Origin: Gottfriedia sp049568075 | GTDB lineage: Bacteria > Bacillota > Bacilli > Bacillales > Bacillaceae_G | Assembly (NCBI GenBank): GCA_049568075.1 | Contig: CP144911.1 | Strand: one strand, 5' to 3' | DNA length: 64,000 bases | Shown here: positions 7,569 to 16,255 of the stretch, piece by piece | Layout of the letters: every line of letters starts with the position of its first letter | How positions within the stretch are numbered: position 1 is the first letter of the stretch | Translations under genes and position numbers: made by a program | The notes under the pieces: generated by a model | The model's input: only the letters and a program-made list of their open reading frames with translations | Told to the model about the DNA's origin: nothing | The model's database searches: none

Positions 7569-8990
7569 TTAAGAGTGAATTGCTAATCCTTCTACAGCAA
7601 GTGCTGCTTCTCCAATAGCTTCAGATAATGAAGGATGTGGATGAATTGTATGAGAAATTTCCCATGCAGTTGCATCTAATACTCGTGCTAAACCTGCTTC
7701 AGAGATCATATCAGTTACATGAGGTCCAATCATATGGACGCCAAGAAGATCATTTGTCTCTTCATCAACAATTATTTTAACAAATCCATCATGCTCACCG
7801 TAAACTAAAGCTTTACCAATTGCACGGAATGAGAATTTTCCTTTTTTAACTGTATAACCTTTTTCTTTTGCTTCACGCTCAGTTAAACCAACAGAAGCAA
7901 CTTCTGGATTACTATAAACACACTTACTTACCATTGTTGGATCTAATGGAAGTGGTGAATTACCTGCAATATGCTCAACTGCAATTGTACCTTCTCTTGA
8001 AGCAACATGTGCTAATTGTAAGCCACCAATTACATCACCGATCGCATAAATATGTGACTCTTTAGTTTGGTAATTAGCATTTGTTTGGATAAAACCATTT
8101 TCAACTACAATATCCGTATTTTCTAATCCGATTCCTTCAACATTCGCTTGACGGCCTACAGATACTAACATTTTTTCAGCAGTGAAAGATTTCTCAGTAT
8201 CTTTGTGAAGTGCATTAATTCTTACACCGTTATCGATTACTAAAGTTTCAGCTAAAACTTTCGCATCAGTAACTAATTTAATACCTTTTTTCTTTAATAA
8301 TCTAGTCATTTCTTTAGAAATTTCTTCGTCTTCTAAAGGTAAAATAGTTTTACTATACTCGATTACTGTTACCTCAACACCAAAATCTGCTAACATTGAA
8401 GCCCACTCAATACCAATTACACCGCCACCAACGATAATAATTGACGCAGGAAGTGACTCCATTTTTAACGCCTCATCAGATGACATTACATGCTCACCAT
8501 CAATAGTTAATCCAGGTAAAGACTTTGGTCTTGAACCAGTTGCGACTAAAACGTTCTTAGGAATTAGCATTTCGTTCTCGCTACCATCGTTCATTTCTAC
8601 TGAAATTGTTCCTGGCATTGGAGAGAAGATTGAAGGACCTAAAATACGTCCTAAACCGTCGTATACATCAATTTTCCCTTGTTTCATTAAGTGTTCAACA
8701 CCTTTATGAAGCCCGGCAACGATATTTTCTTTTCTTTGTTGTACTTTGCTAAAGTTTAATGTTACGCCTGATGTTTCAACACCAAACTCTTCACTTTTCT
8801 TAGCAGTTGAAAAAACTTCTGCACTACGTAATAATGCTTTACTTGGGATACAGCCTGCATGTAAGCAAGTTCCACCTAGTTTATTTTTTTCTACTACCGC
8901 TACTTTTAATCCTAATTGAGAAGCACGAATAGCAGCTACATAGCCGCCTGTACCGCCACCGAGTACGACTAAATCATATTCTGTTGCCAT
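7569..8990 (-). CDS. lpdV: Dihydrolipoyl dehydrogenase (E3) of the BKD complex
   Basis: This 473-residue flavoprotein reoxidises dihydrolipoyl-BkdB and passes electrons to NAD+. Visible features in order are the FAD-binding GGGTGGYVAA near residue 11, the redox disulfide in GGTCLHAGCIPSK, the NAD-binding GGGVIGIEWA, and the C-terminal dimer-interface base HPHPSLSEA. The His after Leu in the disulfide motif is normal for the operon-specific E3. The ATG at 8990 follows a GGAG-like site. It lies 19 bases after buk in the same operon, so it is dedicated to the BKD complex rather than to pyruvate dehydrogenase. Confidence 0.95.
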   Translation of the reverse strand: MATEYDLVVLGGGTGGYVAAIRASQLGLKVAVVEKNKLGGTCLHAGCIPSKALLRSAEVFSTAKKSEEFGVETSGVTLNFSKVQQRKENIVAGLHKGVEHLMKQGKIDVYDGLGRILGPSIFSPMPGTISVEMNDGSENEMLIPKNVLVATGSRPKSLPGLTIDGEHVMSSDEALKMESLPASIIIVGGGVIGIEWASMLADFGVEVTVIEYSKTILPLEDEEISKEMTRLLKKKGIKLVTDAKVLAETLVIDNGVRINALHKDTEKSFTAEKMLVSVGRQANVEGIGLENTDIVVENGFIQTNANYQTKESHIYAIGDVIGGLQLAHVASREGTIAVEHIAGNSPLPLDPTMVSKCVYSNPEVASVGLTEREAKEKGYTVKKGKFSFRAIGKALVYGEHDGFVKIIVDEETNDLLGVHMIGPHVTDMISEAGLARVLDATAWEISHTIHPHPSLSEAIGEAALAVEGLAIHS

Positions 8991-9009
8991 GATGAAATTC
9001 TCCTCACAT

Positions 9010-10104
9010 TTATACTAAAGATTTAACTGCAAATTCTCCAGGATAGATTTTTGCTTCTTCTTCTTCTCGAAGTACGCGAAGTGCACCTTCACAAAGAGCT
9101 TGAAGTTCATTTTCACCTGGTAAAACAATTACACGTGCCATCCATTTAACTCTTTTTGTTATTTCATTAACGATAAAATCACTATAAGCAATTCCACCTG
9201 TTAATATAATTGCATCAATATTGCCTTCAAGTACAGCTGCCGCACTTCCAATTTCTTTTGCGACTTGGTAAGCCATTGCTTCATATACTAATGCAGCTTT
9301 TTCGTCACCATCTTCAATCATGTTTTCGACTTTAATTGCATCTGCTGTTCCAAGATAGCTAACTAATCCACCTTGACCAACCATCATTTTTTGAACTTCG
9401 TTAATATAGTAGTCACCAGAGTAACAAAGTTTGATTAAATCACCAATTGGTACAGTTCCAGCACGCTCTGGACTGAAAGGTCCTTCACCATCTAAACCGT
9501 TATTAACGTCAATTACGCGTCCTTTCTTATGAGCACCAACACTCACACCTCCACCCATATGGGCGATGATAAGGTTTAAATCGTTATATGACTGTTCTAA
9601 CTGTTTTGATACTTTTCGTGCTACAGCTTTTTGGTTTAAAGCATGGAAAACACTTCTTCTTTCCATAAGTGATTGTCCACTGATTCTTGCAACTGGATCT
9701 AATTCATCAACAACTACTGGATCAACGATAAATGCTGGGATGTTTAATCCTTGTGCAATCTCATTAGCAATGATTCCACCAAGATTTGAAGCATGCTGGC
9801 CACTATAACCAATTTTCAAATCTTCTAACATGATTTCATTTACTGCATAAGTTCCACCTTCGATTGGTCTAAGTAGTCCACCTCGACCACAAACAGCACT
9901 TAATTTAGAAATGTTAATGCCTTCTTTGTGTAATACCTCTAAAATAACATTTTTTCTAAATTCATATTGATCAATTATTGTTTTGTATTTATTTAATTCT
10001 TCATCGTCATGGCGTATTGTTTGTTCAAAAATTGGTTTTTCATCATCAAATACACCAACCTTTGTGGATGTGCTGCCAGGATTAATTACTAAAATACGAT
10101 GCAT
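9010..10104 (-). CDS. buk: Butyrate / branched-chain fatty-acid kinase
   Basis: This 364-residue member of the acetokinase family interconverts (branched) acyl phosphate + ADP and free acid + ATP. The N-terminal phosphate-binding motif NPGSTSTK, the HMGGG motif and the LTGGIAYS motif are all visible. Together with Ptb it turns branched acyl-CoA into acid with ATP gain. Possible starts cluster in the order GTG, TTG, ACA, ATG. Only the ATG at 10104 is well spaced from the GGGAG ribosome binding site, so I chose it. The gene lies between bcd and lpdV, the standard Bacillus order. Confidence 0.92.
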   Translation of the reverse strand: MHRILVINPGSTSTKVGVFDDEKPIFEQTIRHDDEELNKYKTIIDQYEFRKNVILEVLHKEGINISKLSAVCGRGGLLRPIEGGTYAVNEIMLEDLKIGYSGQHASNLGGIIANEIAQGLNIPAFIVDPVVVDELDPVARISGQSLMERRSVFHALNQKAVARKVSKQLEQSYNDLNLIIAHMGGGVSVGAHKKGRVIDVNNGLDGEGPFSPERAGTVPIGDLIKLCYSGDYYINEVQKMMVGQGGLVSYLGTADAIKVENMIEDGDEKAALVYEAMAYQVAKEIGSAAAVLEGNIDAIILTGGIAYSDFIVNEITKRVKWMARVIVLPGENELQALCEGALRVLREEEEAKIYPGEFAVKSLV

Positions 10105-10147
10105 TGTCAACACTCTCCCTTCTAAGTTTACCTTACCTTTATAACTA

Positions 10148-10183
10148 GAAAGAAAGAGGTACTATTACTTCACTCTTTCTTTC
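10148..10183. other. Stem-loop between bcd and buk
   Basis: There is a perfect 11-bp inverted repeat of GA-rich / CT-rich arms (10148-10158 / 10173-10183) with a 14-nt loop and no U-tract on the minus strand. It is likely an mRNA processing or stabilising hairpin within the operon. Confidence 0.5.
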
Positions 10184-10227
10184 CATCTAAAAAATAAAGG
10201 AATGTTAATTAAATTTTATTTAGTCAA

Positions 10228-11322
10228 TTATCTTCTGCTTAAGATGTTGTGACCATTTGATAAGAATTGACTACGAGATTTTGCCATTGTAGCAATACGC
10301 TCTTCAGCTAAACGGTCTGCAGCTAAATAAGTTGGAATACCGTCACGTTTTGAAATTTCAATAACTTTTGCAATGTTATCATATAAGCCTTCAACTTTTT
10401 TCATTGCACGGTCGTAGTTATATCCGTATAACTCATCAGCAACGTTGATTACTCCACCAGAGTTGATTACATAGTCAGGAGCATAAACGATACCTAATTC
10501 ATGGATTAAATCACCATGACGAGTTTCTTTTAATTGGTTATTTGCAGAACCTGCAATAACTTTCGCTTTTAATTGTGGGATTGTTTTATCATTAATTGTT
10601 GCACCTAAAGCACATGGTGCATAAATATCACATTCTACTCCATAAATATCATCTGGATCTACAGCTGTAGCACCAAATGCTTCTACTGCACGTTGTACAG
10701 CTTCTTTATTAATATCCGTTACGATTAATTGAGCGCCTTCTTCATGTAAGTACTCGCAAAGGCTGTAAGCAACATTACCAACACCTTGGATTGCAACTTT
10801 TTTACCTTCTAAGCTGTCAGTACCAAATGCTTCTTTTGCAGCAGCTTTCATACCGCGGTAAACACCAAATGCAGTAACTGGAGATGGGTTACCTGAAGAA
10901 CCGAATGATGGTGAAATACCAGTTACATAATCAGTTTCTTCGTGGATTAAATCCATATCAGCAACAGTAGTACCTACGTCCTCAGCAGTAATATATCGAC
11001 CATTTAAGCCTTGGATATAACGACCAAATGCACGGAACATTGCTTCGTTTTTATCTTTACGTGGATCACCGATGATTACAGTTTTTCCTCCACCTAAGTT
11101 TAAGCCAGCAGCAGCATTTTTATAAGTCATACCTTTTGCTAAACGTAGAGCATCTTCAATTGCAGCTTCTTCTGATTCGTAAGTCCACATTCTTGTTCCA
11201 CCTAAAGCTGGACCTAATGTAGTATCGTGGATCGCAATAATTGCTTTTAATCCAGATTCTTTATCTTGGCAGAAAACAACTTGCTCATAGTCATAAGTTT
11301 CTAAGTATTTGAAGATTTCCAT
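10228..11322 (-). CDS. bcd: Leucine dehydrogenase
   Basis: This 364-residue NAD-dependent amino acid dehydrogenase converts L-Leu, Ile and Val reversibly to their 2-oxo acids and ammonia, feeding the BKD complex. The substrate-binding region (GPALGGTRMW, then GKTVIIGDP with the catalytic-lysine block AKGMTYKNAAAGLNLGGGK) and the Rossmann glycine motif (VAIQGVGNVAYSL) are clear. Length matches the family (about 364-366). The ATG at 11322 follows a GGGAGC site. It lies 30 bases downstream of ptb in the operon. Confidence 0.95.
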   Translation of the reverse strand: MEIFKYLETYDYEQVVFCQDKESGLKAIIAIHDTTLGPALGGTRMWTYESEEAAIEDALRLAKGMTYKNAAAGLNLGGGKTVIIGDPRKDKNEAMFRAFGRYIQGLNGRYITAEDVGTTVADMDLIHEETDYVTGISPSFGSSGNPSPVTAFGVYRGMKAAAKEAFGTDSLEGKKVAIQGVGNVAYSLCEYLHEEGAQLIVTDINKEAVQRAVEAFGATAVDPDDIYGVECDIYAPCALGATINDKTIPQLKAKVIAGSANNQLKETRHGDLIHELGIVYAPDYVINSGGVINVADELYGYNYDRAMKKVEGLYDNIAKVIEISKRDGIPTYLAADRLAEERIATMAKSRSQFLSNGHNILSRR

Positions 11323-11352
11323 GTAATAACAGCTCCCTTAAAATGTGTAAGT

Positions 11353-12258
11353 TTAGTTTTTAGAATTACATATAGCTAATGCTAATGAATATAATTTTGT
11401 CATTGCAGAGTCAGAACGCGATGTTAAAACAATCGGTGCCTTTGCTCCAGCAATAAGTGCAGCCACTTCTGAGTTAGCCATAAAGACTAAAGATTTATAT
11501 AAAATATTTCCAGTTTCTATTGTAGGTACTAATAAAATATCAGCTTGCCCAGCAACTTCTCCAGTTAAGCCTTTATGTTTAGCTGCTTCAACAGAAATGG
11601 CATTATCAAGCGCTAATGGTCCATCAACAATACAATTTTTAATTTGTCCTCTTGTATTCATGACAGTTAATGATGCTGCATCTAGTGTTGCTTGCATTGC
11701 AGGATTTACTACTTCAACAGCTGCTAGTACAGCAACTTTAGGGGTTTCTATTCCTACTTTCCTTGCAATTTCAACACTGTTTTCAATAATTTTCACCTTT
11801 TGATCTAACGTAGGTGCTATGTTCATCGCAGCATCTGTTACGATTACTGCATTTTCTCTACCTGGTACATCGAATATTGCAACATGTGATAAAACACTTT
11901 TATCTCTTAAACCATATTCTTTGTTCAGTACTTCCTTTAGAAGAACTGAAGATGAAAGATTACCTTTCATTACAATTGAAGCTTCACCAGAGCGAACAGC
12001 TACAACTGCATTTTTAGCAGCCTCTTTGTTTGAATGAGAATGAACAATTTTTAGTCTTTCTGCAAATTGTTCGTTTTTTAATAATTCTTCATACATTTCA
12101 TAGATCGCTTGCTCGTTTCCGAAAAGTAAAAAGTTTGCTAAATCATTATCTAACGCAATTGAAACTGCTTCTTTTACTTCGAAGTCCTCAGCAACAGCTA
12201 CAGCAACAGTTTGCCTAGAATGATTTTTCGCACGTAACATTATATCTGTTAAATTCAT
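11353..12258 (-). CDS. ptb: Phosphate butyryltransferase
   Basis: This 301-residue phosphate acetyl/butyryltransferase converts butyryl- or branched acyl-CoA plus phosphate to acyl phosphate, which Buk then uses to make ATP. Conserved family segments IVMKGNLSS and the Asp-containing VTDAAMNIAP are visible. It is the first gene of the operon. The ATG at 12258 follows GGAAGGGC, and the leader carries a sigma-54 promoter. Expression should therefore depend on BkdR, which is encoded immediately upstream on the same strand. Confidence 0.93.
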   Translation of the reverse strand: MNLTDIMLRAKNHSRQTVAVAVAEDFEVKEAVSIALDNDLANFLLFGNEQAIYEMYEELLKNEQFAERLKIVHSHSNKEAAKNAVVAVRSGEASIVMKGNLSSSVLLKEVLNKEYGLRDKSVLSHVAIFDVPGRENAVIVTDAAMNIAPTLDQKVKIIENSVEIARKVGIETPKVAVLAAVEVVNPAMQATLDAASLTVMNTRGQIKNCIVDGPLALDNAISVEAAKHKGLTGEVAGQADILLVPTIETGNILYKSLVFMANSEVAALIAGAKAPIVLTSRSDSAMTKLYSLALAICNSKN

Positions 12259-12294
12259 TGAAAGCCCTTCCTTTCATCCCCCTGCACTATATAA

Positions 12295-12311
12295 AGCAAT
12301 TTGCGTGCCAA
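12295..12311 (-). promoter_or_regulatory. Sigma-54 (SigL) promoter of the bkd operon
   Basis: On the minus strand the sequence TTGGCACGCAAATTGCT has the invariant GG (-24) and GC (-12) separated by exactly 10 bases. It matches the sigma-54 consensus TGGCAC-N5-TTGC. It lies 37 bases before the ptb start codon, downstream of bkdR, as in B. subtilis. Confidence 0.9.
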
Positions 12312-12328
12312 CTTTCCAAAAAGGATAA

Positions 12329-12347
12329 AACTATTTTTAAAATAGTT
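12329..12347. promoter_or_regulatory. Palindrome proximal to the sigma-54 promoter
   Basis: A perfect palindrome has 9-bp arms (AACTATTTT / AAAATAGTT) around one central base. Its centre lies about 54 bases upstream of the predicted start site of ptb. It could be a regulator site or simply AT-rich symmetry. Confidence 0.35.
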
Positions 12348-12371
12348 GAAAAGCCTTACATTACCAACATT

Positions 12372-12388
12372 CTAGTACCAGGTACTAG
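12372..12388. promoter_or_regulatory. Candidate BkdR upstream activating sequence
   Basis: A perfect palindrome CTAGTACC-A-GGTACTAG is centred about 96 bases upstream of the predicted ptb start site, the usual distance for an enhancer site of a sigma-54 activator. BkdR has a Fis-type DNA-binding domain. The assignment is by position and symmetry only. Confidence 0.5.
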
Positions 12389-12414
12389 TAACACCAATAA
12401 ATCTATTCTACAAC

Positions 12415-12429
12415 AATATTTTGAAAAAT
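12415..12429. promoter_or_regulatory. Possible CodY box upstream of ptb
   Basis: AATATTTTGAAAAAT matches the CodY consensus AATTTTCWGAAAATT at 12 of 15 positions. CodY is known to repress bkd in Bacillus, but AT-rich DNA gives many chance matches. Confidence 0.25.
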
Positions 12430-12456
12430 GACAGTAATTGTATGCAAAAATATTCA

Positions 12457-12480
12457 TAGCACGCAAATTATTGCGTGCTA
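12457..12480. terminator. Stem-loop at the end of bkdR
   Basis: There is a perfect 10-bp stem (12457-12466 / 12471-12480) with a 4-base loop that overlaps the bkdR stop codon. On the minus strand the U-tract is poor. On the plus strand TTTTTT follows directly. It is probably a weak or leaky terminator between bkdR and the operon promoter. Confidence 0.55.
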
Positions 12481-14540
12481 TTTTTTGCAGTGTGGTATTT
12501 TTCCAATTTATAATACAAATTCCTTACTGATATTCCAAGCTCTTTTGCTGTCCTTGTTTTATTGCCATTATTTTTCATTAATATCTTTTCAATAATTTCA
12601 CCTTCATAATTTATAACCATTTCATCAAGGGAGCTTATTTCTTCAGTTTGAACTTCGTTATGATGAACAGATTGTTCTTGCTTAACTTGTACAATCGCTG
12701 ATAAATGTTCCGATAGGATTTGCTTTTCATTAAATTTCATAAATATAACTGCTCTACCTAGCACATTTTCCAATTCCCTAACATTACCAGGCCAATTGTA
12801 ACTTTTTAATTTATTTAATGCTGATAAAGAGATCCCCTCAACATTTCGACCGTAGTCTTGATTAATTTTTGCTAATAATCTTTCGCCAATTGGTAAAATA
12901 TCTTCAATTCGATCCTTTAGCGCAGGAATAATAATAGGAAGTTTATTTAACCGATAATAAAGATCTTCTCGAAACTTCCCTTCAATGATTGCTTCCTCGA
13001 GATGAACATGCGTCGCAGCAATCACTCGCACATTTATAGGAATAGACTTTGTCCCACCAACACGTCTTATTTCTTTCTCTTGTAGGACCCTTAATAGTTT
13101 GGCTTGCATCGCAGGTGATAATTCTCCAATTTCATCTAAGAAAATACTACCATTATTAGCTTCTTCAAAAAGTCCTCTTTTCCCACCACGTTTCGCGCCA
13201 GAAAAAGCACCTTCTTCATAACCAAATAATTCACTTTCTAATAAAGTTTCAGAAATCGCAGCACAATTCACACGAACGAATTTATTATATTTGCGATCGC
13301 TTTCATTATGAATCGCGTGAGCAAACAATTCTTTTCCTGTTCCAGATTCCCCACGTAGTAAAACCGTAGCAGGAGTGCTCGCAGCTAATTTAGCCTGCAT
13401 GATCGCTAAACTGATTCCTTCAGATTCACCAGCTATATCCTCGAATGAATATTTTGCCTCTAATGTTCTAATAATTTGACGTGCTCTATGTAATTCATTC
13501 GTTAACTGTGAAATTTCAGAAACATCATGAATTACTCCAACACTGCCTTTTAATTTTCCGTCTACAATTACTGGAGCTACATTAACTAGTACATCACGAT
13601 TTTGCTTTCCGACTTTCATGCGTACTCCACGAACTGCTTGTTTTGTTTTCAACACTTTTAAATGAACACTTTCACCTTCAGCAATATCAATCGTTGCATG
13701 TTTACCTAGTACTTGTTCACTTGATAGTCCAGTCAGTCTTGTGTATGCTGGATTAATAATAATTCCATTTCCTTTTTCATCTACAACTGAAATTGCTTCA
13801 TCCGAACTTTGAATGACTGCTTCTAGCATGCTATAAACTTCTTTTAAATTTGTAACCTCTTCTGCTAAATCGATTACCTCAGTATCATCTTTAAAAACAG
13901 AAATTGCACCTTCAAGTTCACCATCTTCTCGAAAGATTGGAATTCGAGTCGTAAAAATCTTACTTCCATTAATTAAAATATGCTCTTGATTAATTTCCTT
14001 CTTTTTCGTTTGAAGAACCCGAGGTAATTTACTAGTTGGGACAACATCCAATATATACCTACCAATCGCAGCATCTTTATCAGTATGTAACATTCTTTCT
14101 GCAGAGCGATTAAATAAAAGAATTTTCCCCCATTTATCAACAACAATCATCCCATCATGAGTGTTGTCCAAAATTAGTTCTTGTTGTCTTTTTTTATTAT
14201 TGATTAAATTAAAAAGTGATTCTTTTTCTTGAACAAGATCAGATATCATTTTTGCAACAGAACCTGGAATCACTAAAGTATGCTTAGCTTTAAACTCGAT
14301 TATTTCCTGGTATATGGTTTCATCTCCAGTAGTATTAATGACAACATCAATCTCTTCGTTTAAATTAGACTTCCAATCCTTTAGTATTGGAATTTGTAAG
14401 CTTTTAGCAAATTCTAAACCTTTAGCCTCTTTTATCATATCTACTACTGCAACAACATGAAATAAATCAGAATGTGATAGAAGTTTTAAAACAGCTGTAC
14501 CTCCAGTTCCCATTCCAACGATCATTACGTTTTGTTTCAT
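12468..14540 (-). CDS. bkdR: Sigma-54-dependent transcriptional activator BkdR
   Basis: This 690-residue enhancer-binding protein activates the bkd operon with SigL (sigma-54). From the N-terminus there is a Rossmann-like domain (residues 1-100, glycine motif VGMGTGG at 8-14 and an acidic residue after the second strand, AVVD at 31-34). Two PAS domains follow (about 120-225 and 240-345). Next comes the AAA+ domain with Walker A GESGTGKE (397-404), the sigma-54 contact loop GAFSGA (444-449, Ser in place of the usual Thr) and Walker B IFLDEIGEL. A Fis-type helix-turn-helix (TRTAKELGISVRNLYYKL) ends the protein. Length matches B. subtilis BkdR. The ATG at 14540 follows AGGTGA. Confidence 0.95.
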   Translation of the reverse strand: MKQNVMIVGMGTGGTAVLKLLSHSDLFHVVAVVDMIKEAKGLEFAKSLQIPILKDWKSNLNEEIDVVINTTGDETIYQEIIEFKAKHTLVIPGSVAKMISDLVQEKESLFNLINNKKRQQELILDNTHDGMIVVDKWGKILLFNRSAERMLHTDKDAAIGRYILDVVPTSKLPRVLQTKKKEINQEHILINGSKIFTTRIPIFREDGELEGAISVFKDDTEVIDLAEEVTNLKEVYSMLEAVIQSSDEAISVVDEKGNGIIINPAYTRLTGLSSEQVLGKHATIDIAEGESVHLKVLKTKQAVRGVRMKVGKQNRDVLVNVAPVIVDGKLKGSVGVIHDVSEISQLTNELHRARQIIRTLEAKYSFEDIAGESEGISLAIMQAKLAASTPATVLLRGESGTGKELFAHAIHNESDRKYNKFVRVNCAAISETLLESELFGYEEGAFSGAKRGGKRGLFEEANNGSIFLDEIGELSPAMQAKLLRVLQEKEIRRVGGTKSIPINVRVIAATHVHLEEAIIEGKFREDLYYRLNKLPIIIPALKDRIEDILPIGERLLAKINQDYGRNVEGISLSALNKLKSYNWPGNVRELENVLGRAVIFMKFNEKQILSEHLSAIVQVKQEQSVHHNEVQTEEISSLDEMVINYEGEIIEKILMKNNGNKTRTAKELGISVRNLYYKLEKYHTAKNSTQ

Positions 14541-14720
14541 CTTAGTTCACCTACTAATTTCAACAAATTATTAAACACATTAGACTATTATATATATAAA
14601 GTCATTCTTTCGTCTATTTCAAATGTTTTATAAGTCTTGACAACACTATCCTTGTATAAGATTATGAAGAAAGAGAATTTCGTAAATTTATTGTTACTTT
14701 TATCGGAGGAATTAACAAAC

Positions 14721-14969
14721 ATGAAAGAATCATTTACACGTATGTTAGCATTCGTTGTGATTGTTGTACCAATAGCTTTAGCAGTTATCGGAATTAAATT
14801 ACTTCGTGATACGGTATTTCTAATCCATTCTTTTGGCATTCCAAATCTTCCATTGCAATTATTAATCGGACTTGTTTCATTAGGAGTCGGTTTTTATTTA
14901 GTCGGAAGCTTTGTCTTATTTAGAGATCGTAAACGAAACAAAGTTCAAGGCAGATTTTTAAAAAGATAA
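14721..14969 (+). CDS. yqzF: DUF2627 membrane protein YqzF
   Basis: This 82-residue protein has two predicted membrane helices (about residues 8-27 and 42-63) and a basic C-terminal tail (RDRKRNK), so it is probably a small inner-membrane protein. It matches the DUF2627 (YqzF) family, whose gene also lies divergent from bkdR in B. subtilis. Function is unknown. The frame opens 28 codons earlier, but GGAGG lies 11 bases before the ATG at 14721 and the extension does not look like this family. A bidirectional terminator follows. Confidence 0.8.
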   Translation: MKESFTRMLAFVVIVVPIALAVIGIKLLRDTVFLIHSFGIPNLPLQLLIGLVSLGVGFYLVGSFVLFRDRKRNKVQGRFLKR

Positions 14970-15025
14970 GTTTTGTGATAGTTTACCTTAGGTTCTCATT
15001 AAAACCAAAAGATAAATAACAAAAC

Positions 15026-15055
15026 AAAAAAAGTGCTACTGAGAGCACTTTTTTT
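15026..15055. terminator. Bidirectional terminator, yqzF / glycerophosphodiesterase
   Basis: There is a 12-bp stem (15026-15037 / 15044-15055) with A-run and T-run on the two sides. It lies between two convergent genes and should work in both directions. Confidence 0.85.
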
Positions 15056-15788
15056 ATTTACTAAGAAGTTGACTTCTGACTTGGAAAGCTAGCTCTGGAT
15101 AGTCAGTAATAATCGCCGTACACTTGACTTCAAATAATCGTTTCATAACAGCAGGTTCATTGATTGTATACGGTCTTACGGCTATGTGATGTTCCATCGT
15201 TTCTTCTATTTGTTCATCAGTAATTATACGATAATTAGGATGAATTGCATTTGCTTTATAATCTTCAGCAATCTTCCAAGGTTCTTTACTTCTTCTATTA
15301 AACAGAACTGCTGTTTCTATATCCGGTGCCATTAAGTGGAATTTAAGCATACTTTTATGGTTAAAGGAAGATAAAACGATTCTTTTTTCATACTCATATG
15401 AACGGATTAAATTTATTACTCGTTCCTCAAGTCCATGGTATTCGATTTTATCATTTTTCAATTCAACATTTATACTAAATCTATTTCCTTTTGCCCAATC
15501 AAATACTTCTTTTAAGGTAGGGATCGTGCATCCTTTAAATTGACGTTTAAATCGATAGCTAGCGTCAAATTGCTTTAATTCAGCTAAAGTATAATCTTTA
15601 ACGAAACCTTTACCGTTAGTTGTACGATTTATTGTTTCATCATGAATTACAACGATTTCACCATCTTTTGATAAGTGTACATCTAACTCTATTCCGTCTG
15701 CCCCTAAATCTTCACATGCCATAAAAGAAACCATTGTATTTTCTGGGTAGGTTCCTGCAGCACCTCTATGACCAATAATATCAACCAC
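15054..15788 (-). CDS. yqiK: Glycerophosphodiester phosphodiesterase (YqiK-like)
   Basis: This 244-residue protein of the GDPD (TIM-barrel) family hydrolyses glycerophosphodiesters to glycerol 3-phosphate and an alcohol. The catalytic signature is clear: HRGAAGTYPENT (His 7), ELDVHLSKDG with Glu/Asp metal ligands, and VIHDETINRTT (second catalytic His). No signal peptide is present, so it should be cytoplasmic. The GTG start at 15788 follows AAGGGGGG. It occupies the position of yqiK near bkdR in B. subtilis. Likely monocistronic; it diverges from yycC. Confidence 0.88.
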   Translation of the reverse strand: MVDIIGHRGAAGTYPENTMVSFMACEDLGADGIELDVHLSKDGEIVVIHDETINRTTNGKGFVKDYTLAELKQFDASYRFKRQFKGCTIPTLKEVFDWAKGNRFSINVELKNDKIEYHGLEERVINLIRSYEYEKRIVLSSFNHKSMLKFHLMAPDIETAVLFNRRSKEPWKIAEDYKANAIHPNYRIITDEQIEETMEHHIAVRPYTINEPAVMKRLFEVKCTAIITDYPELAFQVRSQLLSK

Positions 15789-15872
15789 TCAAATGCCCCC
15801 CTTGTTGAGAAAATATGTACTTTCATCTTTTTCTTATTGTATACTAATTTTACGAAACTAAGGAGGATTATT

Positions 15873-16040
15873 ATGCGACCATTGCAAATTTCGCCTGAAA
15901 CGGCAATTTTACTTTCTAAGAAGTTAAACGTTCCTTTAGAACAAATTATGCATATGCCACAGCATATATTAATGAAAAAATTGATGGAACTAGATTTGTC
16001 TAAAAGCGAAGAAGCTTCTGAGGATAATGAATCTAAATAG
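15873..16040 (+). CDS. YycC family small protein
   Basis: This 55-residue protein begins RPLQISPETAILLSKKL, followed by PLEQIMHMPQHILMKKL, which fits the YycC-like family of Bacillaceae. Function is unknown. It is a small, soluble, probably helical protein with an acidic tail (KSEEASEDNES). The start at 15873 is fixed by AAGGAGG seven bases upstream. The frame extends upstream, but that stretch overlaps the divergent GDPD promoter region. An intrinsic terminator follows at once, so the gene is monocistronic. Confidence 0.8.
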   Translation: MRPLQISPETAILLSKKLNVPLEQIMHMPQHILMKKLMELDLSKSEEASEDNESK

Positions 16041-16052
16041 TAAATGTAAGCA

Positions 16053-16079
16053 AGAAGTAGCTTTTCTACTTCTTTTTTT
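16053..16079 (+). terminator. Terminator of the yycC-like gene
   Basis: There is an 8-bp perfect stem (16053-16060 / 16066-16073) followed by six T on the plus strand, 12 bases after the stop codon. Confidence 0.85.
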
Positions 16080-16255
16080 GCACCTTTTTTATTAATTCTA
16101 ATCCTAAATTACATTTTTATGTAAAATTGCACAAATAATTAACAATTATGAGCTAATTTTAATTTAAACTTCCTTTCATATTAATTAGTTTTCAAGTAAA
16201 ATGTAATGTATTGTGTATATTTTATAACGAAAAGTATTTATGGAGGTATTTTTAA

